The notes under the pieces were generated by a model, which saw only the letters and a program-made list of their open reading frames with translations, was not told the DNA's origin and ran no database searches. DNA of 64,000 nt, from NCBI RefSeq assembly GCF_900115745.1, contig NZ_FOXP01000003.1, positions 243,335 to 307,334 of the forward strand. Direction: 5' to 3'. Below, piece after piece: positions 41,360 through 49,376 of the stretch (the first letter of the stretch is position 1; each line of letters begins with the position of its first letter). The DNA comes from Sphingomonas rubra (GTDB lineage Bacteria > Pseudomonadota > Alphaproteobacteria > Sphingomonadales > Sphingomonadaceae). A program made the translations under genes and the position numbers.

Positions 41360-44275
41360 TCAGAACTGGGCGTTGATGCCGACGAACAGGTAGCGGCCGA
41401 CCACGTCGTACACCCCCGGATAGGTGTTGCCGTTGCCGAACACCGCGAGCAGCCCCTGCGCGATCGCCGGCGGGTCCTTGTCGAACATGTTGTTGACGCC
41501 GGCGCGCAGGACGACCTCGTCGGACAGCTTCATCGTGCCGGCCAGGTCGAAATAATTGTAGCTCGGCAGGCGCGCGTTGATGGCGTAGCGCTGGGCGCTG
41601 AGGCCGACGATGTCGGTGTTGTTGGTCAGGCTGACCGGGCCGATATAGCGCCAGTTGAGCGACAGCGACGCGAGCTGGCCGATCTCGCTCCAGGTCAGGC
41701 GGGCCTGGTGCCGCCATTCGGGCTGCGGCTGCCCGCAGACCGGGCCGAACAGCCCCTTGCAGTCGTACGAGCCGAGCCCCGGCAAGGGCTGCGTGACGAG
41801 TTCGTTCAGCCAGGTGCCGGTCGCCGCCGCCGAGAAGCGGCCGATGCCGGTCGGTACCGCGTAGTTGAGCCCCAGATCGATGCCCGAGGTGCGCAGCGAC
41901 CCGGTATTCTGCGTGGTGGAGATGATGTAGCCGTCCGCCCCGAAGATCGTGCCGGTGCGCGGATCGCGCCGGAACAGGCCGCAGAAGAACGGATCGCCGG
42001 TCCGCTGGCACTGGTTGATCGTCTGGAACGGATCGATCGACGAGATATAGTCGCGCACCCGGATGTTGAAATAATCGACCGACAGCGACAGGCGCGGCAC
42101 GAAGTGCGGCTCGATCACGGCGCCGGCGGTATAGGTGTCCGCCGTCTCCGGCTTCAACGCCAGGTTGCCGCCGAACTGGCCGCTGCACAAGGCGGTGGGA
42201 CATTCGATGATCCGGCCGTACTGCGCCGCCGTCACGCCGGTCAGCGCGCAAACCTCGCGCGAGGCGGTCGGGCTCGCGCCCGAACAGGGGTCCTGCGCGG
42301 ACACGTTGCCGACGGAGATCGGGCCGAACAGCTCGCTGACGTTGGGCGCGCGGATCGCGCGGTTGTAGCTGCCGCGCAGCCGCAGGTCGCGAACCGGCGC
42401 CCATGACGCTTCGCCCTTGTAGGTCGAGACGCCGCCCGCGGTGGAATAGTCGGAATAGCGATAGCCGCCGGTCAGCGACAGTTCGTGGAAGAACGGCCGG
42501 TCCGAGGCGATGGGCACGCGCACCTCGGTAAAGGCCTCCGTCACGTTGAAGCGGCCCTGGCTGTCGCGCGATCCCTTGGCGCGGCCGACATCGTCGAAAC
42601 GGACCTTCAGGCTTTCCCGGCGATGCTCGGCACCCACCACAAAGGCGATGCCCTGCTCGGCCCAGGGCAGCTTGATGCCGTAGGAGGTCAGGTCGGTGCT
42701 GACGGTGCCGGTGAACACCAGCATCTCGTCACGACCGCGCGTGACGGTGGGCACGTAGATATAGTCGAACCCTTCCGCGCTGATGCCGTTCAACCGGAAG
42801 ATGTCGATCGGGACGCAGGCCGGATCGGTGCCGTCGATCACCGACTTGCACGTCGGCGTGCCGCCGCGGTTGACGACCTGGAGCGCGCGATTGGCGCGGA
42901 ACGGGTCGATGTCGTTCAGATAGGTGTCGTTACGCAGCACCTGGGCGTAGAGGCCGCTGACGTCGTAGCTGATCCCTTCGGCGATCTTGCCGCGTAGGCC
43001 AGCGGAGAAGCGCGCGTCCTTCAGGTTGATGTCGTTGCGCCGCGGCTGTGCCTGGCCGCCGACGGGGCGTGCGCCGATCAGCACGTCCTGCGTGACGTTC
43101 GTCCCGAGCGCGGCGCCGCACAGCAACTGCCCCTGCTGTGCGCCGAGCAGCGGATTGTCGCAGTTGATCTGGTAGGGAAAGCCCAGGAACAGCGCCGAGG
43201 GCGCGACCTGGGAGAAGGTGTGGTCCTTCATGAACATCGCGCTGCCGTAGATTTCCGCGGCGGGCACGATCTCGTACTTGCCGAACGCGCCGAAGGTGAA
43301 GCGTTCGTCGTCGCGCTGGAAGAAGTTCAGCGGCGCATAATTGTAGCGGAAGCTGGAGTCGTACGGCACCCAGGTCTTCTGCCCGTCGCGCGTGTTGTTG
43401 AACGCGGTGCCTTCGTTGGGGCCGCTGATCGGTTGGAAGTAGCCGAATTCGTTGTTGATCGATCCGCCGCAGGTGAAGCCGGTGCCCACCGGAGGCGTGC
43501 CGGTGAAGACGGGGTCGAGCGCGCAGGCCGACACGTCGCGGTTCGCCTGGTTGATCGGCTGGACGCGGCGATAGCCCAGATAGGTGGTGATGTTGCCCTT
43601 GCCGCCGCCGATGTTCTGGCCGAACGCGATGTTGGCGTCGAAGCGCTGGCCGTCGACCGGCGAGGGCAGCGCATTCTGGAACCCGGCGCGGTTGATGAGG
43701 CTCCGGCGCTCGTCATTGTCGTTGCGGTGGTTGGCGAGGCCGTATTGCACGTCGCCGCTGAAGCCGTTCAGGTCGTTGCGCATGATGAAGTTGACGACGC
43801 CTGAGATCGCGTCGGACCCGTAGACGGCGGATGCGCCGCCCGTCACCACGTCGACCCGGCGGATCAGCGCGGCCGGGATGAAGTTCACGTCGTTGGCCTG
43901 CACCGGCAGCATGCGCTGGCCGTTGATGAGGACCAGGTTGCGCTGTGAGCCGAGATTGCGGAGGTTGATCCGCGCGGTGCCGTCGGAGCCGTTGGAGACG
44001 TTGTCGTTGGCGTCGGGCGTGACCTGCGGCAGGCGGTTCAGCACGCTCTCGATATTAGTCGCGCCCTGAAGGCGGACCTCCTGCGCGTCCACCGCGGTGA
44101 TCGGGCTGTTGCTGGCCAGACCGGGTTGCTGGATGCGGGTGCCGGTGACGACGATCGTCTCGTCGGCGGCGGATTCCTCGGGCGTCGGTGTGGTCTGGGC
44201 CGATACCGGTTGAACCATCCCCATCGCCAGCGCCGCACCGGCGGCCGTCGCCAGCAGCTTCGTCGACCTTATCAT
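41360..44275 (-). CDS. TonB-dependent receptor of the hydroxyproline/glycan locus
   Basis: The 971-aa protein has a signal peptide ending VQPVSAQ, a TonB-box-like DETIVVTGTRI near residue 40, a plug domain (VDAQEVRLQGATNIESVLNRLPQ to VYGSDAISGVVNFIMR) and a long beta-barrel ending YLFVGINAQF. Its length is typical of receptors for large or peptide-linked substrates rather than siderophores. GH2 and S9 peptidase genes follow on the same strand, and two degenerate operator copies lie upstream. I infer uptake of glycopeptide or oligosaccharide fragments. No SusD-like partner is present, as is usual for alphaproteobacteria. Confidence 0.95.
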   Translation of the reverse strand: MIRSTKLLATAAGAALAMGMVQPVSAQTTPTPEESAADETIVVTGTRIQQPGLASNSPITAVDAQEVRLQGATNIESVLNRLPQVTPDANDNVSNGSDGTARINLRNLGSQRNLVLINGQRMLPVQANDVNFIPAALIRRVDVVTGGASAVYGSDAISGVVNFIMRNDLNGFSGDVQYGLANHRNDNDERRSLINRAGFQNALPSPVDGQRFDANIAFGQNIGGGKGNITTYLGYRRVQPINQANRDVSACALDPVFTGTPPVGTGFTCGGSINNEFGYFQPISGPNEGTAFNNTRDGQKTWVPYDSSFRYNYAPLNFFQRDDERFTFGAFGKYEIVPAAEIYGSAMFMKDHTFSQVAPSALFLGFPYQINCDNPLLGAQQGQLLCGAALGTNVTQDVLIGARPVGGQAQPRRNDINLKDARFSAGLRGKIAEGISYDVSGLYAQVLRNDTYLNDIDPFRANRALQVVNRGGTPTCKSVIDGTDPACVPIDIFRLNGISAEGFDYIYVPTVTRGRDEMLVFTGTVSTDLTSYGIKLPWAEQGIAFVVGAEHRRESLKVRFDDVGRAKGSRDSQGRFNVTEAFTEVRVPIASDRPFFHELSLTGGYRYSDYSTAGGVSTYKGEASWAPVRDLRLRGSYNRAIRAPNVSELFGPISVGNVSAQDPCSGASPTASREVCALTGVTAAQYGRIIECPTALCSGQFGGNLALKPETADTYTAGAVIEPHFVPRLSLSVDYFNIRVRDYISSIDPFQTINQCQRTGDPFFCGLFRRDPRTGTIFGADGYIISTTQNTGSLRTSGIDLGLNYAVPTGIGRFSAAATGTWLNELVTQPLPGLGSYDCKGLFGPVCGQPQPEWRHQARLTWSEIGQLASLSLNWRYIGPVSLTNNTDIVGLSAQRYAINARLPSYNYFDLAGTMKLSDEVVLRAGVNNMFDKDPPAIAQGLLAVFGNGNTYPGVYDVVGRYLFVGINAQF

Positions 44276-44309
44276 CGTCTGCCCTCCCCATTTATGGTCT
44301 GGGCGAAGG

Positions 44310-44353
44310 CATACCGTATACTTTTATTGGCTGTAAATACCTTATACGGATCG
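44310..44353. promoter_or_regulatory. Two degenerate operator-like copies upstream of the TBDT
   Basis: CATACCGTATACTTTTAT (44310-44327) and AATACCTTATACGGATCG (44336-44353) each match the perfect palindrome in about 11 of 18 positions and keep the TATAC core. They are 26 bp apart centre to centre and 35-78 bp before the receptor ATG. The GntR regulator may bind here cooperatively (inference). Confidence 0.5.
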
Positions 44354-44448
44354 CCTGACGGGAGGCTTGAGCACGAGAAATGCCGCATAACAGCGACTTA
44401 GCCGATGCTCGTCGTACGTGCCCGCCAAGAGAATCATCATAGAGGCTC

Positions 44449-44490
44449 CTCGACCAGGCCGAGTCGAACATCCCGGAGTGCCTGGTCGAG
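44449..44490. terminator. Hairpin downstream of the SDR gene
   Basis: CTCGACCAGGC (44449-44459) and GCCTGGTCGAG (44480-44490) are perfect 11-bp inverted arms with a 20-base loop, starting 17 bp after the SDR stop. There is no U-tract, so intrinsic termination is uncertain. Confidence 0.4.
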
Positions 44491-44506
44491 TCCGCCCGCG
44501 CGCATT

Positions 44507-45373
44507 CTATTGCCGAGTTGCCGCCGCGACCTCTCGCTCGGCTTGCACGAAGCCATAAGGCGGTACGATCTCGCCGCTGCGATCGACGACGTCGGACCAC
44601 TGCGCCTTCACCTTCTCGCCGGCGTCGCGATCGCTGCCGATGAAGACGCCAGTGGTGAGCGTCACGTGAGCGGCGGCGAAATGGCCCGCGCCCGCGCACA
44701 GGATCGCCCGTGTCGGGGCGTCCTCTCCCACCAGCGTCAGCAGCGCCGGCGACACGCGCTCGGGCGCGAGCCGTGCCAGCGCCGCCTCGTCCAGCACGCC
44801 CTCGGTCATCGCGGTCGCGGCGGTGGGGGCGAGGCAGTTGACGCGGATGCCGTATTTCTCGCCCTCGATCGCCAGCGTCTGCATCAGGCCGACCAGCGCC
44901 ATCTTCGCCGCGCCGTAGTTCGCCTGGCCGAAATTGCCGTACAGCCCGGACGAGGAGGTGGTCATCACGATGCGCCCGTAACCACGCTCGCGCATCGGCT
45001 GCCATACCGCCTTGCTGCAGATCGCGGCGCCGATCAGGTGCACGTCGACCACCGCACGGAAATCGTCCAGCGTCATCTTGGCGAAGCTCTTGTCGCGCAG
45101 GATGCCCGCATTGTTGACGAGGATGTCGACGCGATCCCAGCGGGACAGCACCGCCTCCACCATGGCGCCCACCGCGTCCTCGTCGGTGACGGAACCGGCG
45201 AAGGAGGTGGCGGTGCCCCCGCTCGCCTCGATCTCCGCGGCGACCTGCGCCGCGGCCTCGGCCGACACGTCGTTGACCACGACCCTGGCACCCTTGCCGG
45301 CGAGATAGAGCGCGTGCGCGCGTCCCAGCCCGCCTCCGGCGCCCGTGACGATCGCCGTCCGTTCTTGCAGCAT
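44507..45373 (-). CDS. SDR-family dehydrogenase (hydroxyacyl/hydroxysteroid type)
   Basis: The 288-aa SDR has TGAGGGLGRAHALYLAGKGA, NNAGILRDKSFAKM, the catalytic Ser in TTSSSGLYGNFG and YGAAK. This sequence style is shared with the dehydrogenase domain of HSD17B4 and bacterial (3R)-hydroxyacyl-CoA dehydrogenases acting on CoA thioesters. ATG 45373 has AAGGAGAGGG upstream and is preferred to 45388. A perfect inverted repeat sits just before the ribosome binding site. The TetR gene lies 68 bp upstream on the same strand. It may act on an intermediate after CoA activation; the substrate is unknown. Confidence 0.88.
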   Translation of the reverse strand: MLQERTAIVTGAGGGLGRAHALYLAGKGARVVVNDVSAEAAAQVAAEIEASGGTATSFAGSVTDEDAVGAMVEAVLSRWDRVDILVNNAGILRDKSFAKMTLDDFRAVVDVHLIGAAICSKAVWQPMRERGYGRIVMTTSSSGLYGNFGQANYGAAKMALVGLMQTLAIEGEKYGIRVNCLAPTAATAMTEGVLDEAALARLAPERVSPALLTLVGEDAPTRAILCAGAGHFAAAHVTLTTGVFIGSDRDAGEKVKAQWSDVVDRSGEIVPPYGFVQAEREVAAATRQ

Positions 45374-45386
45374 CACCCTCTCCTTC

Positions 45387-45408
45387 ATTCGCTAACACGA
45401 TAGCGAAT
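45387..45408. promoter_or_regulatory. Inverted repeat ATTCGCTA-N6-TAGCGAAT, candidate TetR operator
   Basis: Perfect 8-bp arms with a 6-base spacer (ACACGA) lie 13 bp before the SDR ATG and 33 bp after the TetR gene. Size and symmetry fit a TetR-family operator. The link to the adjacent regulator is inferred. Confidence 0.6.
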
Positions 45409-45441
45409 GATTGGCATGATGCAACGGCGCTCCAGCGCTCC

Positions 45442-46113
45442 TTAGGTGCAGATCGAGCGGAAGCCTGCGGCCATGAAGGTGGCCATGACTTCCTTGACCG
45501 CGACGAAGTCGTCCGAGCGGCACAGCCCGCCCGACAGCTTGTCGATCCGCCCCGTCCGCGCGAGCGTCAGCATCAGCGAGCCGGTGACGAAGTGATACCC
45601 CCAGAAGATGCGCTCCTCCGGACAGTCGGGCAGGGCGCGTTTCAGCAGCGCGATCAGCCGCAGCACCACGGGATCGAAATGCTGGTCCATCAGGTCGGCG
45701 CCCCATTCGGGCGTGTTGGCGACCTGCGCCCCCAGCTTGGCGTAATTCCGCCAGCCCTCGCCCCCGTCGATATAGGTGTCGAGATCGGTGTCGAGGAACG
45801 CGTGCAGCGCTCCTTCCACCGTCGGCGCATCGCCGGCCGCGGCCTCGTAATCGTCGAGCGCCTTCATCCGCCGCTCGCTGGTGACGGCGGCACGGCGCGA
45901 GAAGACGGCGTCGAACAGCGCCTTCTTGTCGGTGAAATAATAGTTCAGCAGCGTGTGATGGACGCCGACCTGCTTGGCCACGTCCTTGAAGGTCACGCCG
46001 TGCAGTCCGTGTTTGGAGAAGAGCTCCTCCGCGGCATCGAAGATCTGCTCCATCGTCTCGGCGCGCTGGTCTGCCTTGCGCGAGCGTCTGGCGGGTTTGT
46101 CGGTCTGCGTCAC
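45442..46113 (-). CDS. TetR-family transcriptional regulator
   Basis: The 223-aa protein has a TetR N-terminal helix-turn-helix (EQIFDAAEELFSKHGLHGVT, VAKQVGVHHTLLNYYFTDKKALFDAVF) and a divergent ligand-binding domain with FWGYHFVTGSLMLTLARTG, as in regulators of fatty-acid or aromatic metabolism. The start is GTG 46113. It is divergent from the MFS transporter gene and upstream of the SDR gene. It probably represses both sides until a substrate or CoA ester is present (inference). Confidence 0.92.
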   Translation of the reverse strand: MTQTDKPARRSRKADQRAETMEQIFDAAEELFSKHGLHGVTFKDVAKQVGVHHTLLNYYFTDKKALFDAVFSRRAAVTSERRMKALDDYEAAAGDAPTVEGALHAFLDTDLDTYIDGGEGWRNYAKLGAQVANTPEWGADLMDQHFDPVVLRLIALLKRALPDCPEERIFWGYHFVTGSLMLTLARTGRIDKLSGGLCRSDDFVAVKEVMATFMAAGFRSICT

Positions 46114-46163
46114 GCGCCATCACTCCGGCGTTCCGGCGCAAGCGTCAACCCGTGCGGATATAT

Positions 46164-46175
46164 TCACGCGCGTGA
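46164..46175. promoter_or_regulatory. Palindrome TCACGCGCGTGA in the TetR/MFS intergenic region
   Basis: A perfect 12-bp palindrome in the 133-bp divergent gap. It could bind the TetR protein, but it differs from the inverted repeat at 45387-45408, so at most one of the two is likely the true site. Confidence 0.35.
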
Positions 46176-46246
46176 GAGTGTGCATTGACAGCCTCGCGCG
46201 GCTGCATCATCCTCGCCCCATACACCACGACACGTGGGAGAGGAAC

Positions 46247-47563
46247 ATGGCGGTCGTCGGCAGCGCGGTGCATCCCGCGACGGAACCCGGAAGAGGCGCG
46301 GCACGCGTGACGCGATCGCCCGGCATCGTGCTGGCGATGCTGACCTTCGTGTACGTCCTCAACTTCCTCGACCGGCAACTGCTCGGCATCCTCGCCAAGC
46401 CGATCCAGGACTCGCTCAATATCACCGACGGGCAATTGGGGCTGATCGGCGGCCTCTATTTCGCGATGTTCTACTGCTTCATCGCGATCCCGGTCAGTTG
46501 GCTCGCCGATCGCACCAGCCGCGTCGGCGTGCTGACGGTCGCCTGCGCGATCTGGAGCGCCGCGACGATCGCGTGCGGCCTGTCGCGCACCTACCCCCAA
46601 CTCGTCGTCGCGCGGATGGCGGTGGGCTTCGGCGAGGCGGGCGGGGTGCCGCCGTCCTACGCGCTCATCACCGACACGTTCGCGCCGGGCAAGCGCGGCG
46701 TGGCGTTCGGCATCTACAATCTCGGGCCGCCGATCGGCGCGGCGCTCGGCATCGCGCTGGGCGCGTCGATCGCGGCGATGTTCGACTGGCGCGACGCGTT
46801 CGTGTTCATCGGCGTGGTCGGGATCGTCGCCGCGGCCGCTTTGCCCTTCGTCGTGCCGGAGCCCGGACGCGGCGCCGCCGACACCGAGGCCGGGGCCGCC
46901 GCATCGGTCGACAAGGCGCCGTTCTGGGCGACGCTGCGCACCTTCTTCGCCAATCCGGTGATGACGCTCGCCGCACTCGGCAGCGGCGCGACGCAGTTCG
47001 TCACCTACGGCCTGGGCAATTTCGCGGTGCTGTTCCTGATCCGCGAGAAGGGGATGACGCTGCCGCAGATCGCGATCTGGTACGCGGTGGCGATCGTCAT
47101 CGGCATGGGCGGCGGCATGGTCGCCTCGGGACGGATCATCGACCGTTTCTCGCGTGGGTCGCGCCGGGTGTTCGCGATCGCGCCGGCGGTGTCGCTGGCG
47201 GTGGCCGCGCCCTTCTACCTCGCCTTCGTCTGGGCGCCGGGCTGGCCGGTGGCGCTGGCGCTGCTGACGGTGGTGATGTTCTTCAACTATTTCTACCTCT
47301 CCTGCTCGGTGACGCTGGTGCAGGAGGAGGCGGCGCCCAACCAGCGCGTGCTCGCCGGTGCGCTGCTGCTGCTGGTGATGAACTTCATCGGCCTGGGGCT
47401 GGGGCCGACCTGGGTGGGCTGGGCGAGCGACCGGTTCGCCGCGGCCGGCCACGCCAATCCGCTCCAGCTCTCGCTCACTACCCTTGCCCCCTTCTACGTC
47501 GTCGCGATCGGGCTGTTCCTGCTCCTCGCGAGGACGCTCCGCCGACAGGAGACACGCGCATGA
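46247..47563 (+). CDS. MFS transporter (spinster/AAHS-like)
   Basis: The 438-aa protein has twelve predicted membrane segments. The first carries FVYVLNFLDRQLLGILAKPIQ, a pattern typical of spinster-type MFS proteins of sphingomonads, followed by the A-motif SWLADRTSRVGVL and RMAVGFGEAGGVPPSYALI. ATG 46247 is preceded by GGGAGAGGAA. Its stop overlaps the carboxylesterase start by four bases, so the two are co-translated. Import or export of an acid or alcohol derived from the esterase substrate is plausible. Confidence 0.92.
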   Translation: MAVVGSAVHPATEPGRGAARVTRSPGIVLAMLTFVYVLNFLDRQLLGILAKPIQDSLNITDGQLGLIGGLYFAMFYCFIAIPVSWLADRTSRVGVLTVACAIWSAATIACGLSRTYPQLVVARMAVGFGEAGGVPPSYALITDTFAPGKRGVAFGIYNLGPPIGAALGIALGASIAAMFDWRDAFVFIGVVGIVAAAALPFVVPEPGRGAADTEAGAAASVDKAPFWATLRTFFANPVMTLAALGSGATQFVTYGLGNFAVLFLIREKGMTLPQIAIWYAVAIVIGMGGGMVASGRIIDRFSRGSRRVFAIAPAVSLAVAAPFYLAFVWAPGWPVALALLTVVMFFNYFYLSCSVTLVQEEAAPNQRVLAGALLLLVMNFIGLGLGPTWVGWASDRFAAAGHANPLQLSLTTLAPFYVVAIGLFLLLARTLRRQETRA

Positions 47564-49191
47564 AGACGTTCCCGGCCCTGATCGCCGTCGCCCTGGCGGG
47601 CATCGCGGCGCCGCTCGCCGCGCAGACCGGCCCGGTGGTCGACGCGCCCGCCGGCCGCGTTCGCGGCACCAGCGACGCCGACGTCCGCGTCTTCCGCGGC
47701 ATCCCCTACGCCGCGGCGCCGGTCGGCCGGGGGCGATGGCAGCCCCCGGTGCCGCTGCCGCGCTGGCAGGGCGAGCGGGCGGCGACCGATTTCGGCCCCG
47801 CCTGCGTCCAGCCGCCGGTGCCCGCGGCCTCCGTCTATGCGAGCCCGCCGATGCCGATGAGCGAGGATTGCCTGTCGCTCAACGTCTGGGCGCCCGCGAA
47901 CGCGCGGGGCGCGCCGGTGATGGTCTGGATCCACGGCGGCGCGCTCCTCACCGGATCGAGCCGCGAGCCGATGTACGACGGCCGCAAGCTCGCCGAGCGC
48001 GGCATCGTCGTGGTGTCGATCAATTATCGGCTGGGCGTGCTCGGCTGGCTCGCGCATCCGTGGCTCAGCCGCGAGAACAGGCAGCGCGCGTCGGGCAATT
48101 ACGGGCTGCTCGACCAGATCGCGGCGCTGACCTGGGTACGCGACAACGTTGCCGCGTTCGGCGGCGATCCGAAGGCGGTGACGATCGCGGGCGAATCCGC
48201 CGGCGGGCTGAGCGCGCTCTACCTGATGACGTCGCCGGCGGCGCGCGGCCTCTTCCGGCAGGCGATCGCGCAGAGTTCCTACATGATCTCGATGCCCGAG
48301 CTGCGCCGCAGCGTCTTCGGCATGCCCCCAGGCGAGGGCGGCGGCGAGCTGTTGAGCGGCGCGTTGCAGGCGCCCGACCTCGCGTCGCTGCGCGCGGTGG
48401 ACGCGCAAGCGCTGACCAACCAGGCGGCCAAGCTAGGCTTCGCGCCGTTCGGCGTGGTCGACGGCGCGGTGCTGCCGCAGCAGATGGTCGACGCGTTCGA
48501 TCGCGGCGAGCAGGCGCGGGTGCCGGTCCTCGCCGGCTTCAACCAGGGCGAGATCCGCTCGCTGCGCGTGCTCGCGCCCAAGCCGCCGGCGGACGCCGCG
48601 ACCTACGAGCGCGAGATCGGGAAACGCTACGGCGATCTCGCCCCGGCGTTCCTGCGCCTCTACCCCGCCGCCGACTATCCGGAGAGCATTCTGGCGACGA
48701 CGCGCGACGCGCTCTACGGCTGGACGGCGGAGCGCGTCGTCCGCAAGCAGGCGGCGCTCGGCCTGCCGTCGTACCTCTACCTGTTCGACCACGGCTATCC
48801 CGCTGCCGACGAGGCGGGGCTCCACGCCTTTCACGCCAGCGAACTGGCATTCGTGTTCGGCACGGCGGACCGGACACAGGCGAACTGGCCCAAGGTACCC
48901 GACACCGCCGGCGAGCGGGCGCTGTCCGACGCGATGATCGATTACTGGACGAGCTTCGTGAAGGACGGCAAGCCCGTCGCCCGCGCGGCGCCCACCTGGC
49001 CCGCTTATGCGGCGGATCGTGGCTACATGGATTTCGGTGCGACGCCCGAGGTGAAGCGCGACCTGATGCCCGGCATGTTCGCGCTCAACGAGCAGGTGAT
49101 GTGCCGGCGCCGCGCCACCGGCAGGATCGGCTGGAACTGGAACGTCGGGCTCGCCGCGCCGGCGCTGCCGCCGGCGGCACCGGGTTGCTGA
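47560..49191 (+). CDS. Secreted type B carboxylesterase
   Basis: The 543-aa protein has a signal peptide (MKTFPALIAVALAGIAAPLAAQ), the oxyanion HGG (about 125-127), the nucleophile elbow GESAGG (Ser213), the ordered disulfide-type SEDCLSLNVW segment and HASELAFVFG with a catalytic His near residue 425. This is the COesterase/para-nitrobenzyl esterase type, cleaving carboxylic esters in the periplasm. Coupling to the MFS gene (ATGA overlap) suggests that a hydrolysis product is then imported. Exact substrate is not readable. Confidence 0.93.
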   Translation: MKTFPALIAVALAGIAAPLAAQTGPVVDAPAGRVRGTSDADVRVFRGIPYAAAPVGRGRWQPPVPLPRWQGERAATDFGPACVQPPVPAASVYASPPMPMSEDCLSLNVWAPANARGAPVMVWIHGGALLTGSSREPMYDGRKLAERGIVVVSINYRLGVLGWLAHPWLSRENRQRASGNYGLLDQIAALTWVRDNVAAFGGDPKAVTIAGESAGGLSALYLMTSPAARGLFRQAIAQSSYMISMPELRRSVFGMPPGEGGGELLSGALQAPDLASLRAVDAQALTNQAAKLGFAPFGVVDGAVLPQQMVDAFDRGEQARVPVLAGFNQGEIRSLRVLAPKPPADAATYEREIGKRYGDLAPAFLRLYPAADYPESILATTRDALYGWTAERVVRKQAALGLPSYLYLFDHGYPAADEAGLHAFHASELAFVFGTADRTQANWPKVPDTAGERALSDAMIDYWTSFVKDGKPVARAAPTWPAYAADRGYMDFGATPEVKRDLMPGMFALNEQVMCRRRATGRIGWNWNVGLAAPALPPAAPGC

Positions 49192-49248
49192 TCCGCCGGC
49201 CTCGCGCCTGATCGATGTTCAGCATGGCGGGTATGCACGTCACCATTC

Positions 49249-49355
49249 TTGCACCCCGGCGAAGGCCGGGGCCCAGGTGGGGGACGCGCGTGGCTGGACG
49301 GTGCACGTCCTCCGATTGGCTTTCCCGCCTGGGTCCCGGCGTCCGCCGGGGAGGC
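49249..49355. repeat. Intergenic palindromic repeat with CACCCCGGCGAAG arm
   Basis: GCACCCCGGCGAAGGCCGGG with CCCAGGTGGG, facing CCCGCCTGGGTCCCGGCGTC and CGCCGGGGAGG, form an imperfect hairpin between convergent genes. It is the same family as 25113-25290. Confidence 0.6.
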
Positions 49356-49376
49356 TGAAGAAGCTCGATCCCGCCT

